NCBI GenBank assembly: GCA_040080965.1
Contig: JBEBHH010000043.1
Span: 1-24,323, forward strand
DNA from: SHZI01 sp040080965
GTDB taxonomy: Bacteria > Pseudomonadota > Gammaproteobacteria > Steroidobacterales > GCA-2729495
DNA length: 24,323 bases
Reading direction: 5' to 3'
The translations under genes were made by a program, and so were the position numbers. Positions within the stretch are counted from its first letter, which is position 1. Each line of letters starts with the position of its first letter. Shown here piece by piece: positions 14,448-20,610 of the stretch. The notes under the pieces are model-generated. The model saw only the letters and a program-made list of their open reading frames with translations. It was not told the origin of the DNA and made no database searches.

Positions 14448-15032
14448 TTGGATCGCGTGCTACGCCGGCTGGCTCTCGTGGTACTGCTCGCCGCGACTGG
14501 CGTCATCGGCGGTCTGTTACTGGAGGGGTCGCTCACCACGGCGCCCAGTCGGCCCTTTGGCCATACCCTTGCGGGCCATCTGGTAGGGTGGCTCGCGCTC
14601 CTCGCGACGCTGGCGGTGCTGGCGTACTCCTGGACCAAACGGGTTCCTCGCCTGCGGCGCTGGCAGCCGGTTGCATTCAAGCTGCATATGGCGGGCGGCG
14701 TCCTGGCGCCCGTGATGGTGCTGGTGCACTCCGGTATCCACCTCCATGCGCTGGTGCCCGTCATTGCGACCCTGGCCATGCTCGCCGTCAGCCTTAGCGG
14801 CGTGATTGGCAAGGCCGTACATTTCTTTGCGGTGAGGAGGCTACGGGAGGAGCGCAAGGATCTGGCGACCGTCGGCTTGACCAAAGAGGAAATCGAGGAT
14901 CGGCTGGAAAGCCTGGCCGCCGCCGCCGAAACCTTCCGCGTGTGGCAATTCCTGCACGCGCCAGTGACGGTGATCTTCCTGGCCGCGCTCGGCGCGCACG
15001 TGGCGGGCGCGCTCTATTTCGGTGGACCCTAA
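14448..15032 (+). CDS. four-helix cytochrome b-like membrane protein, probable diheme
   Basis: 194 residues from a TTG at 14448, chosen because AAGGA lies seven bases upstream and the first membrane helix starts right after; GTG 14457 is an alternative. There are about four to five hydrophobic helices (roughly 8-25, 40-60, 80-97, 101-128, 168-190). Helix 80-94 has H-x13-H (His80, His94) and helix 170-184 has H-x13-H (His170, His184). This spacing is the one used by bc1-type cytochrome b to hold two stacked b hemes. Extra His residues are H39, H44, H98, H100 and H125. A charged, coiled-coil-like segment (129-165) sits between helices. The next gene, a pentaheme cytochrome c, starts immediately after the stop (TAA-ATG), so the two very likely form one electron-transfer unit. 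The sequence family is not recognised. Confidence 0.7.
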   Translation: MDRVLRRLALVVLLAATGVIGGLLLEGSLTTAPSRPFGHTLAGHLVGWLALLATLAVLAYSWTKRVPRLRRWQPVAFKLHMAGGVLAPVMVLVHSGIHLHALVPVIATLAMLAVSLSGVIGKAVHFFAVRRLREERKDLATVGLTKEEIEDRLESLAAAAETFRVWQFLHAPVTVIFLAALGAHVAGALYFGGP

Positions 15033-15617
15033 ATGGCGTCTTTCCTGCCGCTGCCGAAGACCGCGGGCCGGGCTGCCGCCGGCGTTGCGGTCGTGCTGCT
15101 GATGCTGGTGGCGTGGGGCTCCTGGCGGGCTCCCGCCGTGATGTGGGCCCCGGGCGACATCAGCCGCGTCCACGCCGACGTGGAGCGGTGCCGGGATTGC
15201 CACGAGGCGTTCGTCGGGATCACCGCCGGGTCGTGCCTGCACTGCCACACGGCCGGGGAGTTTGACCGCCATGCAGCGCTCGGGATCGCTGACCTGCACC
15301 GCCCGTTTCTCGACGGTAGCCGCGATTGCATGGACTGCCACACCGAGCACCGGGGCGCCCTTGCTGCCATCACCGTGGGCGGCTGGGCGAATCCCCACGG
15401 CGAATTCGTTTTCAGGGCAACCGGGGCCGATTCCTGCGGCGACTGCCACGACGGCGCCCGGCTTGAATCAAGTCCCCCGGCTCTGCTCGACAACAATCTG
15501 GTGCGGAACCTGTACCGCGAAGGCGAGGGCGCGCACCGCCGTGGTCGCACCGCCGACTGCCTGCGCTGCCATCGGGGCGGGCGGATGGAACCGGACGAGG
15601 TTGGGGACGACGACTAG
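15033..15617 (+). CDS. membrane-anchored pentaheme c-type cytochrome
   Basis: 194 residues. An uncleaved N-terminal membrane anchor (about 14-34) is followed by a periplasmic domain with five CxxCH heme sites: CRDCH (53-57), CLHCH (68-72), CMDCH (99-103), CGDCH (135-139) and CLRCH (176-180). Additional His residues (His47, His80, His89, His106, His122, His168) could be distal ligands for bis-His hemes. It resembles NapC/NrfH-like or class III multiheme proteins only in general layout. With the adjoining cytochrome b it could take electrons from quinol and pass them to a periplasmic acceptor, or act in reverse. The end is an acidic EPDEVGDDD tail. It is convergent with the 15644 gene, 26 bases apart, with no terminator seen. 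Confidence 0.88.
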   Translation: MASFLPLPKTAGRAAAGVAVVLLMLVAWGSWRAPAVMWAPGDISRVHADVERCRDCHEAFVGITAGSCLHCHTAGEFDRHAALGIADLHRPFLDGSRDCMDCHTEHRGALAAITVGGWANPHGEFVFRATGADSCGDCHDGARLESSPPALLDNNLVRNLYREGEGAHRRGRTADCLRCHRGGRMEPDEVGDDD

Positions 15618-15643
15618 GTGCCAGCCTGCCGGCCGGATCCTGG

Positions 15644-16771
15644 TCAGTAACCCCGCGCGGTGTCTACCACGGAAAGAAGTCGTTCCCCCGCCACGTACCG
15701 CCGCGTGTTCTCCTGGGCAAGCAGGAACACGCGCGCGAAGACCCGGTCGGACGTGGCGGCCACGTGGGGCGTGATGATCACGTTGGGCAGCTGCCAGAGC
15801 GGGTGGTCGGCCGGGAGCGGCTCGGGCTCGGTCACGTCCAGGCCGGCCCCGGCGAGCTGGCCGGACTTCAGCGCCGCGACGAGGTCGTCCTGCACCACGC
15901 TCTTGCCGCGGCCGACATTGATGAAGTAGCCGCCCGGCTTCATCGCGGCAAAGAACTTCGCGTCGAAGAGCCCGGTGGTCGACGGCAGCAGCGGAGTGCA
16001 ATTGACCACCACATCGGCCTGCGCAGCCAGCTTCAGCAGTTCATCGGGCTTGCCCACGTAATCGACGAAGGCCGGTCTTTCGGCTGCCGAGGCGCGGGTG
16101 GCGATCACCCGCATGCCGAGTCCGTGGGCCCGCTCAGCCACCTCCGTGCCGATGCCGCCGAGACCAGCCACCAGCAACGTGCGGCCCTTTAGTTCCCAGA
16201 GCTTCCGCATGGGGAAGGCGTCCTGGTTCCATTCCGCCTTCCGCTGCCGGGGCAGCCAGGTGTTCAGGCCCCGGGTGAAGGCGAGCAGCATCGCCAGGGA
16301 ATGCTCGGCGATCTCGGGACCGGAGATGCGCTGCATGTTGGTGACGACGATGCCACGCTCGCGCACGCCCTGGATTGCCGAGCAGGGCCCGGCGCCCGCC
16401 GTGAAGAGCTGGATCCACTTGAGGCGCTTGCCGGCCGCCACGATATCCGGCTCGCAGAAGCCGATCAGCGCGTCCGCGTCGGCGATCAGCGCGAGCGCCT
16501 CCGCCTCGTCCTTCGCGGCGACAAAATCGACACCGGGCGCGACCTGCTGGAAGGGAGCCAGGCGGGCGGGGGACTCGGCACGGACGACGATGCGCCGGGG
16601 TTTCTGCCAGCCTTTGGTCTCGCGGACGGGGATGGGCGCTTCGCGCAGATCCAGCTCGGTGATCATGCTGGCCACGGCGGGATTCAATTTGTCCGGCTGA
16701 TCGGCGGCGAAGGCTGCAACAGGAACCGCCACCACCAGTGCGACGCAGGCGAACAAGTTGCGCTGACTCAC
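15644..16771 (-). CDS. D-isomer-specific 2-hydroxyacid dehydrogenase with signal peptide
   Basis: 375 residues from GTG 16771, which has GGAGA six bases upstream and overlaps the previous stop (GTGA). N-terminus MSQRNLFACVALVVAVPVAA-FA is a Sec-type signal peptide, with cleavage around residue 22-23. The enzyme core looks intact: NAD-binding VAGLGGIGTEVA, catalytic Arg in NVGRGKSVV, Glu in VTEPEPLPADHPLW and His in ITPHVAATS. The family reduces 2-keto acids to D-2-hydroxy acids with NAD(P)H in the cytoplasm. Export of an NAD-dependent enzyme is unusual. It is last in a probable operon with srkA and a two-domain VOC gene. Confidence 0.87.
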   Translation of the reverse strand: MSQRNLFACVALVVAVPVAAFAADQPDKLNPAVASMITELDLREAPIPVRETKGWQKPRRIVVRAESPARLAPFQQVAPGVDFVAAKDEAEALALIADADALIGFCEPDIVAAGKRLKWIQLFTAGAGPCSAIQGVRERGIVVTNMQRISGPEIAEHSLAMLLAFTRGLNTWLPRQRKAEWNQDAFPMRKLWELKGRTLLVAGLGGIGTEVAERAHGLGMRVIATRASAAERPAFVDYVGKPDELLKLAAQADVVVNCTPLLPSTTGLFDAKFFAAMKPGGYFINVGRGKSVVQDDLVAALKSGQLAGAGLDVTEPEPLPADHPLWQLPNVIITPHVAATSDRVFARVFLLAQENTRRYVAGERLLSVVDTARGY

Positions 16772-17733
16772 GTCCCGTCTCCTTCGATCAGTTCCAGCCA
16801 CTCGCCGGCGTTGCCTTCGATTACTCCGGTCCGGCGCCCGCCGTAGGGAATGCCATCGGCCATCCGCGGCGGAGCACGCATCGGTACCGGTACGTCGTCC
16901 AGGTTCTGCACGCGGAAGCTGACCATCGACATACCGGGAGGCAGGTGCCCCTCCCGCCTCTGGCGGGGCTCCACCCCGGGCGGGTACTGGTCCATCTCCA
17001 CCAGGAAGCTGCGGCCGGGAATCCGCGCAATGGAGGTCGGGAACACGGTGGAGGCGGGCACGCCGCAGCCGTGGGCGAGGATCGTGTTGATGAAGGGCAT
17101 GCGGTCCATGATCCGGTGCCCGAGGGTGCCGCCGTAGAAATCGTGCATGTCTTCCGACGACGGGCCGCCGACGGTCACGATGAACACCCGGTCCACCGGG
17201 GAGCGGGCGCCGTGCAGCCCGTAGCGGCTGCCGCCCGGCAGGATGCGGGTGAAGTAGATCAGCTCGCCGGACGGCCCCACCACCTGCATCGCCCGGGGCG
17301 CCCGGGGCCGGGGGTAGAGGTCGCCCGGCCCGCCGAGCACCCGGAAGGGCGAGCCGCGGAACCGGAGGGCGAGGGCGTCCACGTCCAGCACGAGCAATTC
17401 AGTCGCGTTCCAGCCAAAGGTCATGGGTGGGCCGTAGCCGCCCGGGTCGGCCGTCTCGACGAACCGTATATAAGAGTCCTGGCCGCTGGCCGGCGCCAGC
17501 GTGCAGTAGCGCTGTCCGGCCGCCGCGGGGGCGCCCCACGACGCACAGAGCACGTCGGCGAGTTCGCCGCGCGCCACGACCTGGTAACCCAGGTACTGGG
17601 TCCAGGCGGCGACCACCGGATCCAGCGCCGGCACGCAGTGCGTGACGAGCGCAATGTGCCGGAGCAGCTTGGCGCGTTCCTCGAGCCCGGAGTACTCGGT
17701 GGCGGTCTCGCGGCCGCCCACGGATGCGTTCAT
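16768..17733 (-). CDS. two-domain VOC-superfamily protein
   Basis: 321 residues from ATG 17733, no signal peptide. There are two VOC-like halves: LLRHIALVTHCVPALDPVVAAWTQYLGY… at about 23-150 and RVFIVTVGGPSSEDMHDFYGGTLGHRI… at about 175-320, the latter closing VIEGNAGEWLELIE. This layout is that of extradiol-dioxygenase/glyoxalase-fold proteins made of paired beta-alpha-beta3 modules. I cannot name a substrate. It begins seven bases after the srkA stop and overlaps the dehydrogenase start, so it is in the middle of a three-gene operon. The last residue of the second half (Glu in WLELIE) is a normal VOC metal ligand position. Confidence 0.75.
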   Translation of the reverse strand: MNASVGGRETATEYSGLEERAKLLRHIALVTHCVPALDPVVAAWTQYLGYQVVARGELADVLCASWGAPAAAGQRYCTLAPASGQDSYIRFVETADPGGYGPPMTFGWNATELLVLDVDALALRFRGSPFRVLGGPGDLYPRPRAPRAMQVVGPSGELIYFTRILPGGSRYGLHGARSPVDRVFIVTVGGPSSEDMHDFYGGTLGHRIMDRMPFINTILAHGCGVPASTVFPTSIARIPGRSFLVEMDQYPPGVEPRQRREGHLPPGMSMVSFRVQNLDDVPVPMRAPPRMADGIPYGGRRTGVIEGNAGEWLELIEGDGT

Positions 17734-17740
17734 GGTGTGT

Positions 17741-18748
17741 TCAAACCTTCGGCGGCTCCCAGCGCAGCGGCTCTTCGTCCATCAGCGCGATCTGCTCGCG
17801 CAGCGCCAGGACGTGCTCGTCCCAGTAGCGCCGGCCGCCGAACCAGGGAAAAGCCGTCTGGAAGGCCGGGTCGTCCCAGCGCCGGGCCAGCCACGCGGCG
17901 TAGTGCATGATCCGCAGGGTGCGCAGCGCCTCGATCAGGTTCAGCTCCGCGGCGTCGAACTCGCGGAACTCGGTGTAGCCCGCCAGCAGCTCGGCCAGCT
18001 GCGGCGTCTGCTCGCGACGGTCGCCGGAGAGGAACATCCACAGGTCCTGCACCGCGGGTCCCGTGCAGGTGTCGTCGAAGTCCACGATGTGCAGGACCTG
18101 GTCCAGCACCAGCACGTTGCCAGGGTGAAAGTCGCCGTGCAGGCGCAGCTCCCGCGGCTCGCCGGCCCGCTCATAGCAGAGTTCCACGCGATCCAGCGCG
18201 GCGTCGCAGACGCTCTCGTAGGCGGGCCGGATGTCGTCCGGGATGAAGCCGGCATCCAGCAGGAAATCCCGCGACGTCTCGCCGTAAGAGTGGATCGAGA
18301 GGTGCGGGCGGTGCGCAAAGCTGGCGCGCTGGCCGCAGAGGTGGATGCGCGCCACGAAGCGCCCCAGCTGGCGGAGCAGCGTCAGGTCGTCGAGCTCAGG
18401 CGCGCGGCCGCCGAAGCACGGGTACACGGCGAAGCGGAACGCGCCCCGGTGATGCAGGGTCCGTCCGTCCCGGTCGAAGGGCGCCGCGACGGGGATCTCC
18501 TCCGTGGCCAGCTCCAGCGTGAAGTCGTGCTCTTCCTGGATGGCCGCGTCGGACCAGCGGCCGGGGCGGTAGAACTTGGGGACCACGGGCGGGCCGTCCT
18601 CGATGCCCACCCGGTACACGCGATTCTCGTAGCTGTTCAGCGTGAGCAGGCGGCCGTCGCAGCGCAGCCCCAGGCTTTCCACGGAGGAGAGGATGTCGTC
18701 GGGCGACAGGTCCTGGTAGGCGAGGGTATCTGCGCCGCTGGTCGACAT
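17741..18748 (-). CDS. srkA: stress response kinase A (SrkA/YihE)
   Basis: 335 residues, family-typical length. Seen: LNSYENRVYRV (37-47), the SrkA glycine-loop equivalent; KFYRPGRW with catalytic Lys58; LHGDFHPGNVL (203-213) with the catalytic Asp and Asn; IVDFDDTCTGPAVQDLWMF (221-239) with the metal-binding Asp; and a C-terminal FPWFGGRRYWDEH. This is a Ser/Thr kinase with an aminoglycoside-phosphotransferase fold that in E. coli counters MazEF-mediated death under stress. E. coli srkA precedes dsbA; here VOC and 2-hydroxyacid dehydrogenase genes follow instead. It is divergent from the 18838 gene with 89 bases between. Confidence 0.92.
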   Translation of the reverse strand: MSTSGADTLAYQDLSPDDILSSVESLGLRCDGRLLTLNSYENRVYRVGIEDGPPVVPKFYRPGRWSDAAIQEEHDFTLELATEEIPVAAPFDRDGRTLHHRGAFRFAVYPCFGGRAPELDDLTLLRQLGRFVARIHLCGQRASFAHRPHLSIHSYGETSRDFLLDAGFIPDDIRPAYESVCDAALDRVELCYERAGEPRELRLHGDFHPGNVLVLDQVLHIVDFDDTCTGPAVQDLWMFLSGDRREQTPQLAELLAGYTEFREFDAAELNLIEALRTLRIMHYAAWLARRWDDPAFQTAFPWFGGRRYWDEHVLALREQIALMDEEPLRWEPPKV

Positions 18749-18799
18749 GCGCGGAATGTTAGCAATAATGGCCCGGGGACGACCGGCGGCGGGACGGTC

Positions 18800-18808
18800 T
18801 GCTATCCT
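18800..18808 (+). promoter_or_regulatory. possible extended -10 promoter of the 18838 gene
   Basis: TGCTATCCT fits the extended -10 pattern TGnTATnnT, with no clear -35. It would start transcription near 18815 and give a leader of about 23 bases. Context supports it: it is a short divergent intergenic region facing srkA. Confidence 0.3.
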
Positions 18809-18837
18809 TTCCGCCCGATTTCCGCGGACGCAAGCCG

Positions 18838-19251
18838 ATGGCCGAACAACCTCTCGATCTCGAACTCAGGATGGAGGAGAACGACCTCTATCAGGAGGAA
18901 ATCTTCACTGACCGCAGGGTTGGTACCATCCAGCGCCTCACGCCCATCGACCGGACGGGCAAGCCCGACCCGGCGCGGCCGGTGCTGTACGTGGGCCAGA
19001 CGCAGCTCATGTCCCGCATGGGCGCCTTGCCGCTCAGCTTCGAGATCCCGGGTGAGTCCCTGGAGCAGGCCGTGCAGAACTTCCCCACCGCGGCGAACGG
19101 CGCGCTGGTCGAGACCATGCAGAAGCTCGAGGAAATGCGCCGCGAGCAGGCCTCGTCGCTGATCGTCCCCGATGCGGGCGGCGGCTTTGGCGGCGGTGGT
19201 GGTCTCGGTGGCGGCGGCGGCGTGCCGGGCGGCGGACGAATCCGCCTGTAG
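18838..19251 (+). CDS. conserved small cytoplasmic protein with Gly-rich tail
   Basis: 137 residues. The core (DLELRMEENDLYQEEIFTDRRVGTIQRLTPI… LPLSFEIPGESLEQAVQNF… MQKLEEMRREQASSLIVP) matches, from memory, a protein conserved in pseudomonads and other gammaproteobacteria and usually called a cytoplasmic protein of unknown function. After residue 115 it is almost pure Gly (GGGFGGGGGLGGGGG), ending RIRL, a low-complexity tail. No signal peptide or membrane segment. Its TAG stop (19249-19251) is the left tip of palindrome B, so the C-terminus is fixed by the repeat. Confidence 0.75.
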   Translation: MAEQPLDLELRMEENDLYQEEIFTDRRVGTIQRLTPIDRTGKPDPARPVLYVGQTQLMSRMGALPLSFEIPGESLEQAVQNFPTAANGALVETMQKLEEMRREQASSLIVPDAGGGFGGGGGLGGGGGVPGGGRIRL

Positions 19252-19304
19252 AAGCGCCTTAAGGCGCGACACGGGTCTGGTCGCGCCTTAAGGCGCTCCT
19301 ACAG
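19246..19304. repeat. GTAG palindrome (copy B), both tips used as stop codons
   Basis: Left arm 19246-19269 (CTGTAGAAGCGCCTTAAG…) pairs with right arm 19281-19304; 23 of 24 positions match (G/A difference at 19252) and the loop is 11 bases. Each arm contains its own palindrome, GCGCCTTAAGGCGC. The TAG at 19249-19251 ends the plus-strand 18838 gene, and the TAG at 19301-19299 (minus strand) ends the zinc-finger gene. There is thus no other intergenic DNA between these convergent genes. No U-tract; the hairpin could still slow or end transcription from both sides. Confidence 0.93.
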
Positions 19305-19484
19305 GTCCGTGCCTTTCCTGCCGAGTTCGCGCGCGCCCCAGCGGAGCAGTTCCACCTGCCGGGCAAAGCGGCGGCAGGCGTCGCAGATCGCCAGGTGCAG
19401 GCGGACGCGCAGTCGCTCGCCGAGCGACAACCGCGCGTCCATGGCGCGGGAAACCAGCGCCGAGACATCCCGACAGGTATCCAC
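19299..19484 (-). CDS. small zf-HC2-type anti-sigma-factor-like protein
   Basis: 61 residues from GTG 19484, preceded by AGGAG at seven bases; the longer frame to 19523 runs into the sigma gene. It has the anti-sigma zinc-finger pattern: an early Cys (MTVDTCRDVSALVSRAMD) and H-x3-C-x2-C in HLAICDACRRF. Such ZAS domains bind the sigma factor and often sense redox state. There is no membrane segment, so this is a soluble, minimal form. It starts two bases after the sigma factor's stop, the normal sigma/anti-sigma arrangement. The stop codon is the right tip of palindrome B. Confidence 0.8.
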   Translation of the reverse strand: MDTCRDVSALVSRAMDARLSLGERLRVRLHLAICDACRRFARQVELLRWGARELGRKGTDL

Positions 19485-19486
19485 GG

Positions 19487-20086
19487 TCAGCTCCTTTCGG
19501 TCATCCAGCCCCGCTCCACGCACTGGCGCAGGCGCAGACGGGCCCGGTGCATGAGCACCCAGTAGTTGGACTGGGTGAGTCCCAGATCCTTACAGATCTC
19601 CCCGGGCTCGAGTTCCATGATCTCCCGCAGGGCAAAGACCCGCCCTGACTGGCCGGCCAGGCCCTTGAGGCAGGCCTCGAGCACGGCCAGGAACTCCTCC
19701 TGCTGCAGGCCTCCTTCCGGATCGGACCAGACCTCCGGTTTCGTTACCCAGTGCCCGTCGCCGGCAAAGAGCCGGTCGAGCAGGTCCGCATCGCCGTCGG
19801 GATCGTCGCCCGCACCGCTCACCGGCAACGGCGCCTCCCGCGACATGCGCCGGTAGTGATCGATGATCTGGCGCTTGAGGATGCCGATGAGCCAGGTCGC
19901 GGGCGACGCATCGCCGCGAAAGCTGGCGAGCGACTGGAGCGCTGCGACCAGCGTGTTCTGCACCAGGTCCTCGGCAACAGCGGCCTCACGGACCTGCAGC
20001 GTCGCGTAGCGCACGAGTGCTGGCCGGTAGCCCGGGAGGTCTGCCGCCGTCAGGCTGGACGGCCTGGATGCCCTGGATTCACTCAT
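19487..20086 (-). CDS. ECF-type RNA polymerase sigma factor
   Basis: 199 residues. Region 2 (about 20-80): YRPALVRYATLQ, AEDLVQNTLVAALQSLASFRGDASPATWLIGILKRQIIDHYRR. Region 4 (about 128-192): LKGLAGQSGRVFALREIMELEPGEICKDLGLTQSNYWVLMHRARLRLRQCVE. The linker is acidic and Gly/Asp-rich. The pair with a soluble zinc-finger anti-sigma places it in the ECF groups that respond to envelope, metal or oxidative stress. The ATG has no strong ribosome-binding site. Upstream TATACT (20131-20126, minus) could be its -10, overlapping a plus-strand TATAGC toward the VOC gene. Confidence 0.9.
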   Translation of the reverse strand: MSESRASRPSSLTAADLPGYRPALVRYATLQVREAAVAEDLVQNTLVAALQSLASFRGDASPATWLIGILKRQIIDHYRRMSREAPLPVSGAGDDPDGDADLLDRLFAGDGHWVTKPEVWSDPEGGLQQEEFLAVLEACLKGLAGQSGRVFALREIMELEPGEICKDLGLTQSNYWVLMHRARLRLRQCVERGWMTERS

Positions 20087-20125
20087 GTGCGCACCGCGTG
20101 GCGGGGTTGGGCGCCGCGTTGATGC

Positions 20126-20133
20126 AGTATAGC
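20126..20133. promoter_or_regulatory. possible overlapping divergent -10 elements (sigma factor / VOC gene)
   Basis: AGTATAGC reads TATAGC on the plus strand (20128-20133) and TATACT on the minus strand (20131-20126). The -35 boxes are poor: TTGGGC on the plus strand at a 15-base spacing, and nothing clear on the minus strand. It is the only AT-containing patch in the short divergent region. Confidence 0.3.
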
Positions 20134-20167
20134 GGCGGGTTCACTGCCAGCCGCGGGGCGCCGTGCC

Positions 20168-20560
20168 ATGGTCCAGAGCATTCATCACCTCAATTTCATC
20201 GTCCGGGACCTGGACGCCGCAATTCCGGCCTGGGAGCGTCTGCTGGGCCTGAGCGTCGCCCGGCGGGACGATCTGCCGGAGCGCGGTGCGATCGCGGCCC
20301 GCTTCCGCCTCGGTGATACCTGGCTGGTGCTGGTCCAGCCCACCCGGGACGACTCGGTGCCAGGACGGTTTCTTGCCGCGCACGGGGAAGGCTTCTTCCT
20401 CCTGTCGCTCGGTGTTGTGTCCCTGGCAGAAGAATTGCAGCGCCTCGGTAACGGCGCGTTTGCCGGCCCGGTGCGAACCGGCGCAGACGGCTGGCAGGTG
20501 CGGGATCTGGACACGGCGCTGGCGAATGGGATCCAGGTGCAGTTCACCGGGCAGCGGTAG
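20168..20560 (+). CDS. VOC-superfamily protein (glyoxalase / methylmalonyl-CoA epimerase-like)
   Basis: 130 residues, single VOC domain with two beta-alpha-beta3 modules: IHHLNFIVRDLDAAIPAWERLLGL (5-28), with a His where the first metal ligand sits, then LVLVQPT, HGEGFFLLSLGV and a short second half ending LANGIQVQFTGQR. The tract HHLNFIVRDLDAAIPAWE resembles methylmalonyl-CoA epimerases, but the expected C-terminal Glu ligand is not evident. Its activity is open. No signal peptide. It ends exactly on palindrome C, whose left tip gives the TAG stop (20558-20560). Confidence 0.8.
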   Translation: MVQSIHHLNFIVRDLDAAIPAWERLLGLSVARRDDLPERGAIAARFRLGDTWLVLVQPTRDDSVPGRFLAAHGEGFFLLSLGVVSLAEELQRLGNGAFAGPVRTGADGWQVRDLDTALANGIQVQFTGQR

Positions 20561-20610
20561 GAGCGCCGACCAGCGCGACGGATCCCGGTCGCGCCGGTCG
20601 GCGCTCCTAC
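20557..20610. repeat. GTAG palindrome (copy C), both tips used as stop codons
   Basis: Left arm 20557-20579 begins GTAGGAGCGCCGACC. Right arm 20588-20610 is its reverse complement with one mismatch (A/G), and the loop is 8 bases. TAG 20558-20560 ends the VOC gene, and TAG on the minus strand (20609-20607) ends the CadC-like regulator gene. As in copy B, the element is the entire space between two convergent genes. The right arm is identical, as reverse complement, to half copy D at 13891-13913. Confidence 0.95.
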
